Positions 1 to 7,972 of a stretch of 64,000 nt of DNA are shown here, piece after piece. The DNA is taken from positions 1,279,501 to 1,343,500 of the forward strand of contig NZ_CP017704.1 in assembly GCF_002243645.1 (NCBI RefSeq), read 5' to 3'. Made by a program: the position numbers and the translations under genes. Below the pieces are notes generated by a model, which saw only the letters and a list, made by a program, of their open reading frames with translations, did no database searches and was not told where the DNA came from. Within the stretch, counting starts at the first letter, position 1, and the number at the start of each line of letters is the position of its first letter. This stretch comes from Peribacillus simplex NBRC 15720 = DSM 1321 (GTDB lineage Bacteria > Bacillota > Bacilli > Bacillales > DSM-1321).

Positions 1-785
1 AATTTTTCCTGATTGATGTCACAGCCCTTTTGCTTTAATAAGTCAATCGCTGTCTCCCTCCCTATTTGACCTAAATCACCGGTAATGATGAAATCATAAT
101 CATCCGGGGTCAAACCAGTATCTTTGAAATGGGCAAGTATCGTATCGACGGCCGCCGGGGCCATCGCTCCCCCCATATTGAAAGGATCTTTCAATCCCAT
201 GTCAATGACCTTTCCGATAGTGGCTGAGACAATATGGGGAAATTCCCCTTGCTTGCTTCCATTAGGAGCAACCAGCGCCACCCCTGCTCCTGTTATCGTC
301 CATTGAGCTGTAGGTGGTTTTTGCCCTCCATATTCAGTTGGATAGCGAAATTGTTTTTCAACAGCTGCATTGTGGCTCGAGGCGCCTGTCAACACATAGT
401 CAGCCCCGCCATAATTAGTGATGAAGGCAGCTAGAGCAAGCCCTTCCATTGAAGTGGAACAGGCTCCAAACAAGCCGAAATATGGAATTCCATTAGTTCT
501 GGCTGCAAAGCTTGTAGGTGTAACCTGATTGATTAAATCACCCGCCAAGAAAAATTGTACCTGTTCCTTGTCGATCTTACCTTTTTCCAATGCAAGCTCA
601 ACCGCTTTTTCAATCAAATGTCGATGAGCCTTCTCATATGAATCCTGCTCCATCCACAAATCGTCGTATAGAATATCGAAATCACCCGCGATTTCTCCAT
701 TTGCTTCAAATGGCCCGCCTGTTACCCCTGTTTCCAAGATGACCGGCTTATTGGTGAACATCCATGATTGTTTTCCCTTTAACAC
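1..785 (-). CDS. spoVAD: Stage V sporulation protein AD, C-terminus cut by window edge
   Basis: SpoVAD is part of the SpoVA machinery in the spore inner membrane that moves dipicolinic acid into the forespore and out at germination; it is the soluble, DPA-binding, thiolase-like subunit. I read 261 codons of a protein usually near 338 residues, so the C-terminus lies outside the window. The GTG start sits 3 bases after the spoVAC stop, with a GGGGG ribosome site inside the spoVAC end. Visible features are the opening GKQSWMFTNKPVILETG and a thiolase-like FGACSTSMEGLALAAF stretch near residues 106-121. It follows spoVAC in one transcript. Confidence 0.93.
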   Translation of the reverse strand, partial: MLKGKQSWMFTNKPVILETGVTGGPFEANGEIAGDFDILYDDLWMEQDSYEKAHRHLIEKAVELALEKGKIDKEQVQFFLAGDLINQVTPTSFAARTNGIPYFGLFGACSTSMEGLALAAFITNYGGADYVLTGASSHNAAVEKQFRYPTEYGGQKPPTAQWTITGAGVALVAPNGSKQGEFPHIVSATIGKVIDMGLKDPFNMGGAMAPAAVDTILAHFKDTGLTPDDYDFIITGDLGQIGRETAIDLLKQKGCDINQEK

Positions 786-788
786 CGC

Positions 789-1259
789 TTAGCCCCCAAT
801 CATTTGATAAATCGTTTTTATCAATGCCACGACAAAGGCTGAAAATACTCCAAATAAAATGACCGATCCGGCCAATTTAAACATATTGGATCCAACACCA
901 AGTACAAAACCTTCCGTCCGATGTTCGATTGCTGCCGAAATGACTGCGTTTCCGAATCCTGTAACAGGGACGGCACTTCCTGCCCCACCAAACTGGCCAA
1001 TGCGGTCGTAAAATCCGAAACCGGTCATCAAAAGAGCCAGGAACACCATGGTAGCAGTTGTCGGACCACCGGCTGTCTGTTCCGTAAAGTTGAAAAAGTA
1101 AATATAGAAGTAGGAAATAGCTTGTCCCACTATGCAGAAAATGCCACCTACTAAAAAGGCTTTCAAACAATTCTTCACTATTGGTCTTTTAATTTCATGC
1201 TTCCCTTGAAGCTCTTGATACGCATCCTGCACGGGGGTCGTTTTCTCCTTGCCGCTCAT
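789..1259 (-). CDS. spoVAC: Stage V sporulation protein AC
   Basis: SpoVAC is an integral membrane subunit of the SpoVA dipicolinate channel, described in B. subtilis as mechanosensitive-like. The protein has 156 residues, the normal family length. It has a polar N-terminus (about 1-28), hydrophobic segments near 30-57, 68-83 and 125-150, and the family stretch GGPTTATMVFLALLMTGFG. The ATG is preceded by GAGAGG. It lies 17 bases after a lipoprotein gene and 3 bases before the spoVAD start, so the three look cotranscribed. No spoVAA or spoVAB precede it, so this may be a secondary spoVA locus rather than the full forespore operon. Confidence 0.93.
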   Translation of the reverse strand: MSGKEKTTPVQDAYQELQGKHEIKRPIVKNCLKAFLVGGIFCIVGQAISYFYIYFFNFTEQTAGGPTTATMVFLALLMTGFGFYDRIGQFGGAGSAVPVTGFGNAVISAAIEHRTEGFVLGVGSNMFKLAGSVILFGVFSAFVVALIKTIYQMIGG

Positions 1260-1276
1260 AGTGCTGAACCTCTCTT

Positions 1277-1774
1277 CTAAATTAATTCTTTTTGAAGTTC
1301 TTCAATTTCCTTGAACTTCTTCCTTGCCTTTTTCTCAGGTACATCTTTTTCCTTGAGTAACTCGTTCAATCTTACAGATTCCAAAAAGATTTTATAATCG
1401 CTTGATACGATAAAATCATTTTTGGGAAACTTCTCTTCCAGATTTTCAGTCACAGCCTTTTCAATTTTCTTCATATGAAAGCGTTGTAAATGCTTAACTT
1501 TATAAGCGACGATAATCTTTTTTTCGTTTTTCACGACTATCACGTCATAGATCGTGTCTTCATTAGCAACTGTTTTCTTGACCTTTGAGATCAGTCCCTT
1601 TTCATCCTTCTCATCCATTCCATTAATGATATCCATTGGTTCAGGATTCGTACGTTTAATCATTGCTAAATTCTCCGTTTTTCCATCATTCTTATTGCTG
1701 CATGCAGAAAGCACACACAAAACAACTATAAAAACCAGCAAGCTACCCTTAAAATACCTTCCTTGTCTGAACAT
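1277..1774 (-). CDS. YhcN/YlaJ-type sporulation lipoprotein
   Basis: This is a predicted lipoprotein of 165 residues. The N-terminus has basic residues, a hydrophobic core (about 11-22) and a lipobox LSAC with Cys25 as the lipidation site, followed by a charged linker and a mixed domain resembling YhcN/YlaJ spore lipoproteins (VVKNEKKIIVAYKVKHLQRF). In known spoVA2-type operons a YhcN/YlaJ lipoprotein stands directly before spoVAC and spoVAD, as here, which supports the assignment. It is the first gene of the group, downstream of a terminator. A role in spore germination or inner membrane structure is inference; the exact family member cannot be named. Confidence 0.75.
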   Translation of the reverse strand: MFRQGRYFKGSLLVFIVVLCVLSACSNKNDGKTENLAMIKRTNPEPMDIINGMDEKDEKGLISKVKKTVANEDTIYDVIVVKNEKKIIVAYKVKHLQRFHMKKIEKAVTENLEEKFPKNDFIVSSDYKIFLESVRLNELLKEKDVPEKKARKKFKEIEELQKELI

Positions 1775-1853
1775 TGAATCACATCCTAATTTATCGTTCT
1801 ATTGTTATTTTCTTGTTTAACTGTATTTTTATGAATGGTAGGATTAGGAAATA

Positions 1854-1884
1854 AAAAAACCTTTCCGAAGTGGAAAGGTTTTTT
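1854..1884 (-). terminator. Intrinsic terminator after the 37-aa spore-region gene
   Basis: The arms AAAAAACCTTTCC and GGAAAGGTTTTTT pair perfectly (13 bp) around a 5-base loop, and the minus strand ends in a T run. It ends the cotO-yjcA-small gene group and insulates the spoVA genes downstream. Confidence 0.85.
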
Positions 1885-1886
1885 AC

Positions 1887-2000
1887 TCAATAGCCTTTAT
1901 TTTTATTGTTATTATTACAACCACAGTCTTTTTTGATTTTGACCGGCTGATCTTTTTTGATCGGTTTGGCATAAGTCCATGGATTCTGTTTCTGATTCAA
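1887..2000 (-). CDS. 37-residue basic protein ending in a CGC and Asn-rich tail
   Basis: A short gene that I do not recognise. A TTG start follows an excellent AAAGGAGG site by 7 bases, and the frame runs 37 codons to a TGA just before a strong terminator. The product begins MNQKQNPWTYAKPIKK, has several lysines, and ends DCGCNNNNKNKGY. A Cys-Gly-Cys followed by an Asn/Lys run is typical of small cross-linked or coat-associated spore proteins, and the gene lies directly downstream of the coat genes cotO and yjcA, so a coat-associated role is reasonable inference. No homologue can be named from sequence alone. Confidence 0.7.
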   Translation of the reverse strand: MNQKQNPWTYAKPIKKDQPVKIKKDCGCNNNNKNKGY

Positions 2001-2063
2001 TTTATGACTCCTCCTTTAAGATCTATATCATACTATATGAACGAAGAGACAAGTTGTTTCCAA

Positions 2064-2429
2064 TCAATTGTCCATAATTTTGCTGATTATGACCTCAATA
2101 ATCGCTCCTACTGCTGCTACGGCAAGGATTAATATCAGTACGTCGCCTATAAACCAATGTTGGATATAAAGAAAAACCAGAAAAAGACTGACCCAGACAC
2201 CCACGCACCAAAAACAGCTTAGCAATTGTCCAAACCAGCCAAGCAGGCCCTTTTCCTTGGGCATTAAAAATATTTCCACATCTCCTTCTTCATTTTTTTC
2301 CTCTATCTCTTTAAAAAAGGGGCGGCGCAGCGGCTCAATGATTTTATCGAAAACGATCAAGCGGGTCAGCCTGAAGGAAGCCAAGCCTAATATTATAAAT
2401 AAGGTAAATTCATTTTGTGGGGGAAACAT
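2064..2429 (-). CDS. yjcA: DUF1360 sporulation membrane protein YjcA
   Basis: A 121-residue membrane protein of the DUF1360 type. Hydrophobic segments lie near residues 8-28, 64-90 and 92-116, separated by an acidic loop (about 43-58). Family features are the early FRLTRLIVFD stretch and the FWCVGVWVS motif containing Cys75. The ATG follows GAAGGAGC by 8 bases. In B. subtilis yjcA is a mother-cell sporulation gene close to cotO, and the neighbourhood is the same here. The biochemical function is unknown. Confidence 0.8.
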   Translation of the reverse strand: MFPPQNEFTLFIILGLASFRLTRLIVFDKIIEPLRRPFFKEIEEKNEEGDVEIFLMPKEKGLLGWFGQLLSCFWCVGVWVSLFLVFLYIQHWFIGDVLILILAVAAVGAIIEVIISKIMDN

Positions 2430-2443
2430 CTAATATTGCTCCT

Positions 2444-3013
2444 TCACTTGGATTCTTCAATTATTTTGGCATCGATAATATCCGGCAGACCCACGAAACG
2501 AATACGGTTCCCTCTTTTAATCTTCACTGATTCCCCCTTCATTCCCAACACATAAAACTGAAGCTTTTCTCCGTTAATAACAGCCTCACATAATGGCTTT
2601 GGAAAACCTTGATGATTGGATAGGCGGGAAATGATGTCCCGGGAAGATTCTTTCTTCTCCACCTTTTTCCTTTTTCTTTTAACTGGCTTTTCGTTTTCCT
2701 GTTCTATTTGTTCAGGATGTTCCATTTGTTCAACCGGAGTTTGCTCAGGGATATATTGTTCGGTGATTTCCCTTAATCCCGAAATCTCTTTTTCAATTTC
2801 CTTCATGGCATCATAAACACCAAATTCGCGTTTGACCTTTTCGATTTTTTCTTCTTTATCCTCGGCTTCTTGAAGTTCCGGCTCAGCGCTGTCTTGAGGT
2901 GTATCTTTTTTCGTTCGAAAATCACTTTGCATATTCCCACGCAGATCTGATATCTTTGCTTGATCGACATATAAAAGTGGTTTGGATTCCTTATCGCCAT
3001 TTTTCTCTGACAT
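2444..3013 (-). CDS. cotO: Spore coat protein CotO
   Basis: CotO is a morphogenetic outer spore coat protein that works late in coat assembly with CotE and CotH in B. subtilis. The 189-residue product has a long, charged, low-complexity N-terminal region rich in Glu, Lys and Gln (about 1-125) and a compact conserved C-terminal domain (about 126-189) with FPKPLCEAVINGEKLQFYV. This is a little shorter than the B. subtilis protein (227). The ATG follows AAGGAGGA. It lies 11 bases after another gene whose C-terminal half resembles this same domain, and just upstream of yjcA. It adjoins fabI as in B. subtilis, but cotZ and cotY are missing. Confidence 0.82.
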   Translation of the reverse strand: MSEKNGDKESKPLLYVDQAKISDLRGNMQSDFRTKKDTPQDSAEPELQEAEDKEEKIEKVKREFGVYDAMKEIEKEISGLREITEQYIPEQTPVEQMEHPEQIEQENEKPVKRKRKKVEKKESSRDIISRLSNHQGFPKPLCEAVINGEKLQFYVLGMKGESVKIKRGNRIRFVGLPDIIDAKIIEESK

Positions 3014-3024
3014 GAAAATCCTCC

Positions 3025-3339
3025 TTAATATTTCAGAATATCCACAGACTGCAGCTGTTCCATCTGGTATTGGACAACTTTTTTCCCGAATTTATGCCTT
3101 ATGAACAAACTTGACTCTTTTTTTTGTTCCAATTTCCCGAATAGTGTACGGTCATTGATGATGAACTTACATACAGGCTTAGGTGCAAAGGCTGGAAGTC
3201 GGGACAATAGCTCCACCAATTCCTCGGCGGTATATGAAGTGCTGATATTTTTTTCATTCAAATTAATTTGTCTCTTCAGCGTATGGTGTATGGTTTGTTT
3301 TCCAACAGCACAAGGCAGACCAACTTTCTTCACGTCCAT
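3025..3339 (-). CDS. Short CotO-like spore coat protein paralogue
   Basis: This 104-residue protein seems to be a second CotO-type domain. Its C-terminal half (PAFAPKPVCKFIINDRTLFG, then a basic stretch and QLQSVDILKY) aligns by eye with the C-terminus of the adjacent CotO: F-PKP-C followed by IIN or VIN, then a basic region and a final D-I. It lacks the long charged N-terminal region. The ATG has a GGAGGGG site 5 bases upstream, and the gene is 11 bases before cotO, so the two are surely cotranscribed. Assignment to the CotO family is my inference from this alignment; a coat role fits the neighbours. Confidence 0.6.
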   Translation of the reverse strand: MDVKKVGLPCAVGKQTIHHTLKRQINLNEKNISTSYTAEELVELLSRLPAFAPKPVCKFIINDRTLFGKLEQKKESSLFIRHKFGKKVVQYQMEQLQSVDILKY

Positions 3340-3555
3340 GATGCCCCTCCTTCTTTTTCACGAATAGGGTTGAAAGCAGGTTTTTGCCGATTCTCAAACA
3401 ATGAATATCAGCTCTATGTATCATTTATATGAGATTCACCCTTCTTTATGCTGGGGATGTGCCGTTCCCCAAAAAAAGGACATCAACCAATCTTGGATAT
3501 GTAGGGGATTAGTGGAGAAAACTAATAAATAATGGTTGTTAAAGGAGTTCCTAAG

Positions 3556-3819
3556 ATGGGGAAAAATGGAAAGGTTTCAACCGTACAACTATCTTTAATC
3601 GTGATGACGGCTGTCGGTTTAAAAAATCATGTAACGATTCTTCCTCATTTACTGCCAAGTGCAAAACGGGACGGATGGATTTCCGTACTGCTTGCTTTTG
3701 GGTTGATAATGATTTGGTGTTTACTTTTATTTTACATTCACAAAGCCACCGGTCAGACCAACATATTAAAAAAGGGGACCGATATCGGCCCCCTTCTTTA
3801 CTGTCATCCAATTATATGA
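3556..3819 (+). pseudogene. Truncated GerAB-type germinant receptor permease (N-terminal fragment)
   Basis: The frame starts at an ATG 8 bases after AAAGGAG and encodes what looks like the first 65-70 residues of a GerAB/YndE-type spore germination permease: STVQLSLIVMTAVGLKNHV, then LPSAKRDGWISVLLAFG and a membrane segment ending LLLFYIHKATGQTN. Family members have about 360 residues. After GQTN (about position 3760) the similarity stops, and the frame runs through the fabI terminator and into the fabI 3' end in antisense. The remaining permease, and any gerAA or gerAC partner, are missing. I read this as a deletion remnant with an intact start signal; an expressed 87-residue fragment cannot be excluded. 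Confidence 0.72.
3766..3795 (-). terminator. Intrinsic terminator of fabI
   Basis: On the minus strand AAGGGG-GCCGATATCGGT-CCCCTT forms a stem with one mismatch, followed by a T run, directly after the fabI stop. It overlaps the 3' end of the GerAB remnant on the other strand. Confidence 0.8.
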
Positions 3820-4577
3820 TAACCAGAATCCACATGGATATTTTCCCCGGTAATTCCGCGGGACATGTCACTTAATAAAAATACTGCTGTATCCCCTACT
3901 TCTTCCGGAGTCGTTGTACGACGGAGCGGTGCTTCTTCCTCAATCTTCTTTAAAATTGTATTGAAGTCACGAACACCTTTAGCGGATAAGGTACGGATTG
4001 GTCCTGCTGAAATTGCATTCACTCGAATGTTATCTTTGCCAAGATCACTTGAGAGGTAACGGACATTGGCTTCAAGTGAAGCCTTAGCCACTCCCATTAC
4101 ATTATAATTTGGCATGACCCGTTCACCGCCAAGATACGTCATTGTGACAATGCTGCCACCTTCCGGCATGATTTCCTTCGCCGCTTTAGCTACAGCCGTT
4201 AAAGAGAATGAACTGATATTATGGGCAAGCAAGAACCCTTCACGGCTCGTGTTGACGAACTCACCGTCCAACTCTTCCTTGTTAGCGAATGCGATACTGT
4301 GTGCCACGCCATGAATGATACCTGTTCCTTCCTTAATCGTCGCAAAACATTTTTCAATGCTTTCATCCTTCGTTACATCACATTGTAAAATGGTGGAAGG
4401 CTCACCTTCCAATGTAGAAGATAGTTCTCTAACGCTTTTTTCCGTACGGTCTTTTCCGTAAGTGAATATCAGCTTTGCACCTGCTTTATGTAAGGAACGG
4501 GCAACTCCCCATGCAATACTTCTTTTATTCGCTACACCCATTATGACAAACGTTTTTCCCTCTAATGAAAAAGTCAT
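3804..4577 (-). CDS. fabI: Enoyl-[acyl-carrier-protein] reductase FabI
   Basis: FabI catalyses the last reduction of each fatty acid elongation cycle, turning trans-2-enoyl-ACP into acyl-ACP with NAD(P)H. The 257-residue protein has the SDR-type Rossmann fold with the FabI variant of the glycine motif (GVANKRSIAWG, about 14-24) and the catalytic pair Tyr158-x6-Lys165 in YNVMGVAKASL, with Tyr148 nearby. Length and motifs are fully typical. The gene has its own promoter with a FapR operator, so it should respond to malonyl-CoA, like fabH-fabF further along the window. It ends at a clear terminator. Confidence 0.97.
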   Translation of the reverse strand: MTFSLEGKTFVIMGVANKRSIAWGVARSLHKAGAKLIFTYGKDRTEKSVRELSSTLEGEPSTILQCDVTKDESIEKCFATIKEGTGIIHGVAHSIAFANKEELDGEFVNTSREGFLLAHNISSFSLTAVAKAAKEIMPEGGSIVTMTYLGGERVMPNYNVMGVAKASLEANVRYLSSDLGKDNIRVNAISAGPIRTLSAKGVRDFNTILKKIEEEAPLRRTTTPEEVGDTAVFLLSDMSRGITGENIHVDSGYHIIG

Positions 4578-4609
4578 CGTATGTGACCTCCTATTTTTTA
4601 ATACAAGTT

Positions 4610-4628
4610 ATTAGTACCTGCTACTAAT
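4610..4628 (-). promoter_or_regulatory. FapR operator upstream of fabI
   Basis: ATTAGTA-CCTGC-TACTAAT is a perfect 7-bp inverted repeat matching the FapR binding consensus around TTAGTACCTG. It lies just downstream of the -10 box of the fabI promoter, where bound FapR would block transcription until malonyl-CoA releases it. Confidence 0.9.
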
Positions 4629-4631
4629 GAC

Positions 4632-4661
4632 AGTATATCAAAATTCCTTTGATAAAAACAA
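4632..4661 (-). promoter_or_regulatory. SigA-type promoter of fabI
   Basis: Reading the minus strand, -35 TTGTTT (4656-4661) and -10 TATACT (4632-4637) are 18 bases apart and stand immediately upstream of the FapR operator. Confidence 0.75.
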
Positions 4662-4672
4662 CGTTTTCTAAA

Positions 4673-4701
4673 GTCCTCTGGTAATAACCCTCCAAGAGGA
4701 C
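4673..4701 (-). terminator. Possible weak terminator of mgtE
   Basis: GTCCTCT and AGAGGAC form a 7-bp stem with a 15-base loop, followed on the minus strand by TTTAGAAAA. It lies 10 bases after the mgtE stop. The short T run makes it a weak candidate. Confidence 0.4.
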
Positions 4702-4711
4702 CCTCTTTAAC

Positions 4712-6091
4712 TTATTGTAAATAGCCCATTAATAATGTTGCTAATCCGAAATAAATCAGAATACTGATAAGATCGTTGATAGTTGTAATGAAAGGACCTG
4801 AAGCTACTGCTGGGTCGATTTTCATTTTATGCATGAGAAGCGGGACAATTGAACCCGCAAGTGTGGCAACGATTAGAGTAATGAAAATCGAAATACCGAC
4901 TAATAGTCCTAGCATTAAATCGTTTTGCCAAAAATAAACGATAAAAATGATGGCAATTCCGCATGTCAGGCCAATAATAAGGCCAGTTCCAGCCTCTCGA
5001 AGGACTAGTTTCCACTTGCTTTCCTGTTCTAATTCACCTGTTGCGATTCCTCTGACCGCTACTGCCAATGCTTGTGTTCCTGTATTTCCAGCCATGCCGC
5101 CAATCAATGGAATAAATACAGCAAGAATCGCTTTTTGGCTTAGTGTCTCTTCGAATCGCCCGATCAAACTCGCAGTCAGCAAGCCTAAAAACAAGAGGAT
5201 GACCAACCATGGCAGCCGTTTTTTTGCAGCTGAAAATGGACTCTTATCAACATGATCAAGATCAGATATACCTGCCAATTTAGAATAATCATCGGATGCC
5301 TCTTCATCCATGACATCAATGATATCATCAACCGTAATAATCCCTAACAAATGGTTTTGGAAATCGACGACCGGCACGGCAAGGAAGTTATAGTCCCTTA
5401 TTTTTCGTGCCACCTCTTCCTGGTCTTCAGATACAGGTACGGAAACTACCCTGTCATCCATTAAATCACCGATTAAAGCATCTTCATCAGCTATGATCAA
5501 TGTCCTGAGCGATAAAACACCAAGCAGCTTCTTATCCTGATCGGTAACGAACACATAATATATCGTTTCCGCTTCCGGAGCTTCCCTTTTTAAGATCTGC
5601 ATGGCTGATCGAGCCGTTTCGTTTGCTTCAATGGCAATGAACTCTGTCGTCATGATACTTCCTGCCGTAGATTCCTCATAGTTCAGAAGCTCCTGGATTT
5701 CACTTGCCGCTTCATCATCCATGATGGTCAAATAGCTGACGGCCTGCTCATCATTGATTTCATTCAGGACGTCAGCCGCATCATCCGCATACATATGGGA
5801 AAGCATATCGGCTGCGTAAGAAGGATTCATTTCAGCCAACAGGCTTTCGTAATCCTCTTCATCTATTTCTATATTTTCAAAAAGGGCCGCCATTTCTTCC
5901 GGTGACAAATATGTGTAAACGACGGATCTGAATTCATCTGACAAACTTGTATAAAATTGAGCCTGATCATACGGATGCATTTCAAGGAACTCCGTACGAA
6001 ACTGTTCTAGATTTTCCTTTTTAAGCGCATCAAGCAAAAGCTCGTTATTCATTTGACTACTCTCCCGCTCCCGGTCCTTCATCTCCTCCAT
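4712..6091 (-). CDS. mgtE: Magnesium transporter MgtE
   Basis: MgtE is a dimeric Mg2+ channel whose cytoplasmic domains sense internal Mg2+. Visible parts in order are the acidic helical N domain (about 15-130), two CBS domains (about 135-260, with TVDDIIDVMDEEASDDY at the end), the plug helix, and five membrane helices (about 285-459). The pore region has GGMAGNTGTQALAVAVRG and the final helix has TTINDLISILIYFG with the conserved Asp. I prefer the second ATG (6091), 9 bases from AGGAGGTG; ATG 6097 is also possible. It is a single gene, not part of the B. subtilis order here, so it is an accessory insertion between fabI and prpE. Confidence 0.95.
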   Translation of the reverse strand: MEEMKDRERESSQMNNELLLDALKKENLEQFRTEFLEMHPYDQAQFYTSLSDEFRSVVYTYLSPEEMAALFENIEIDEEDYESLLAEMNPSYAADMLSHMYADDAADVLNEINDEQAVSYLTIMDDEAASEIQELLNYEESTAGSIMTTEFIAIEANETARSAMQILKREAPEAETIYYVFVTDQDKKLLGVLSLRTLIIADEDALIGDLMDDRVVSVPVSEDQEEVARKIRDYNFLAVPVVDFQNHLLGIITVDDIIDVMDEEASDDYSKLAGISDLDHVDKSPFSAAKKRLPWLVILLFLGLLTASLIGRFEETLSQKAILAVFIPLIGGMAGNTGTQALAVAVRGIATGELEQESKWKLVLREAGTGLIIGLTCGIAIIFIVYFWQNDLMLGLLVGISIFITLIVATLAGSIVPLLMHKMKIDPAVASGPFITTINDLISILIYFGLATLLMGYLQ

Positions 6092-6204
6092 AACCATACA
6101 CCTCCTAAAACATATTTTTTCATTTTATCGTTTATATTTTATTTTTTTAAATAATACTATACTAATACCATAAACATATACAAAACAAACAAAGGGTGTG
6201 TCAA

Positions 6205-6948
6205 ATGAACATCGATATCATAGGGGACATTCATGGATGTTTCGCTGAATTCAGGCAGCTGACCGAAAAAATGGGCTATACATGGGAGACTGGGTTTCCT
6301 GTACATCCCTCTGGAAGGATTCTCGGCTTTGTAGGGGATTTAACCGATCGCGGCCCAAATTCCCTTCAAGTAATCGAGGTTGTCCATGAATTAGTCATTA
6401 ACCAAAATATAGCAAGGTATGCCCCAGGTAACCACTGTAATAAATTGTATCGTTATTTTTCAGGCAATAAAGTTCAAATATCACACGGTTTAGAGACTAC
6501 TGTAGCTGAATATGAATCACTGAACATTCGGGAGCAGAAGAAGATCCGAAAAAAATTCATGGATCTGTATGAACGTTCCCCACTTTATCAACTCATTGAT
6601 GAAGGGCGATTGATCATTGCCCATGCAGGAATTCGCAGTGACTATATTGGTCAATATAGCAGTAAGGTAAAAACCTTTGTCCTCTATGGTGATATCAATG
6701 GCTCTAAACATCCCGATGGTTCCCCGGTCAGGAAAGACTGGGCCCAATCATACAAAGGGGAAACATGGATCGTATATGGACACACACCAGTCCCTGAAGC
6801 TAGACGAGTCAATCATACATACAACATTGATACCGGCTGCGTCTTCGGTGGAAAACTGACGGCTGTCCGTTATCCCGAAATGAATCTTCAAGAGGTGCCT
6901 TCAACCATGCCATATATAGCGGAAAAATTCAGGACATCTTTTGATTAA
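6205..6948 (+). CDS. prpE: Bis(5'-nucleosyl)-tetraphosphatase PrpE
   Basis: PrpE belongs to the PPP phosphatase superfamily; in B. subtilis it hydrolyses Ap4A asymmetrically and affects spore germination. The metal-binding motifs are present: GDIHG (7-11), GDLTDRG (about 47-53), GNHCNK in place of the usual GNHE, and HAG further on. The 247-residue length matches the family (244 in B. subtilis). I chose ATG 6205, with AAAGGG 8 bases upstream; an in-frame GTG at 6196 overlaps that site. It is convergent with the rluD-like gene and shares a terminator with it. Confidence 0.92.
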   Translation: MNIDIIGDIHGCFAEFRQLTEKMGYTWETGFPVHPSGRILGFVGDLTDRGPNSLQVIEVVHELVINQNIARYAPGNHCNKLYRYFSGNKVQISHGLETTVAEYESLNIREQKKIRKKFMDLYERSPLYQLIDEGRLIIAHAGIRSDYIGQYSSKVKTFVLYGDINGSKHPDGSPVRKDWAQSYKGETWIVYGHTPVPEARRVNHTYNIDTGCVFGGKLTAVRYPEMNLQEVPSTMPYIAEKFRTSFD

Positions 6949-6950
6949 CC

Positions 6951-6981
6951 AAAAAAACTCGCCATCTTGGTGAGTTTTTTT
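6951..6981. terminator. Bidirectional terminator between prpE and the rluD-like gene
   Basis: ACTCGCC-ATCTT-GGTGAGT forms a stem with one G-T pair, flanked by an A run and a T run, so it can work for prpE on the plus strand and the pseudouridine synthase on the minus strand. Confidence 0.85.
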
Positions 6982-7040
6982 TTGCGACTATGGATTTTTT
7001 CATAAACTTGAATTCGTTCTTATGCGGCCCCGTTATAAAG

Positions 7041-7955
7041 TCAGGAATCCCATCCTTTACTTCCCTCGAGCAAACGGGTCATATCTTCTGGTAATTCTTC
7101 TTGAAACAACATCATCTTCTTGGTGAAAGGATGTAAAAATTTCAATTCAAAACAATGAAGGGCTTGGCGAGGGATCCCTCTCCTGTTCCCTCCATATAAA
7201 TCGTCACCAGCCAGCGGGTGACCAATATGAGCCATATGGACCCTGATTTGATGTGTACGCCCTGTTTGGAGTTCCAAATTAAGGAATGTATAGGACTCTG
7301 TGTGTGCCAATACCTTAAATAGGGTACGGGCATACCTGCCATCCTCCCTGACTTCCCGTTCAATGATGCTGGTCGACTTTCGTCCGATTGGCGCCACTAT
7401 CTCTCCTACAGGTCCTTCAACGATTCCTTCAGCTATGGCTTGATATCTCCGTTTAACCTGTCCTGATTTTTGCTGTTCACTTAAAAGGTGATGGATATGC
7501 CGGTGCTTAGCAATTAAAACCAGACCTGATGTGTCCCGATCAAGACGTGTAACTATATGGATCGTTGCCTGTATTCCAGTCTTCCTATAATAACCCGCCA
7601 AGCCATTCGCCAGACTGCCGTTGGGATGCTCGCGGGAAGGAATGGTATTCATGGAAGGGGGCTTGGCCACCACCAATACAAACTCATCTTCATACCTGAC
7701 ATTCAGGGGGATGGGTTCCGGCAAAAGACCTTCGCTTGCCTGCTCCGGCGGAAATATGACGGTGACGATGTCGCCTGTTTCAATCCGTTCCCTTACGGTT
7801 ACTTCTTCGCCGTTCAACTGGATATATCCACCTTTAAACTTAATATCCGTTAATGCTCGTTTTGAAATATCGCATTTGCTGAGGAACTCTCGCAATAAAG
7901 AGCCAGAATCCTCTTCAAAAACCGACCAGGTCAAAGAAAAGTTTTGATTTGACAT
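7041..7955 (-). CDS. RluA-family pseudouridine synthase (YjbO type)
   Basis: Large-subunit rRNA or tRNA pseudouridine synthase of the RluA/RluD family. The catalytic motif HIVTRLDRDTSGLVLIAK (about 132-149) carries the nucleophilic Asp. The N-terminal region (about 17-90) resembles the S4-like RNA-binding part, and TGRTHQIRVHMAHIGHPLAGD is the typical later motif. The 304-residue length is normal. It is the last gene of relQ-nadF-yjbO, 17 bases after nadF. The uridine target cannot be read from sequence; B. subtilis YjbO is the positional counterpart. Confidence 0.93.
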   Translation of the reverse strand: MSNQNFSLTWSVFEEDSGSLLREFLSKCDISKRALTDIKFKGGYIQLNGEEVTVRERIETGDIVTVIFPPEQASEGLLPEPIPLNVRYEDEFVLVVAKPPSMNTIPSREHPNGSLANGLAGYYRKTGIQATIHIVTRLDRDTSGLVLIAKHRHIHHLLSEQQKSGQVKRRYQAIAEGIVEGPVGEIVAPIGRKSTSIIEREVREDGRYARTLFKVLAHTESYTFLNLELQTGRTHQIRVHMAHIGHPLAGDDLYGGNRRGIPRQALHCFELKFLHPFTKKMMLFQEELPEDMTRLLEGSKGWDS

Positions 7956-7972
7956 GAGGTGAGTATATCTCC

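Noticed and set aside
3532..3555. Extended start for the GerAB remnant (GTG/TTG-type codons upstream of ATG 3556)
   Set aside because: AAAGGAG lies inside that extension and has the right distance to ATG 3556.
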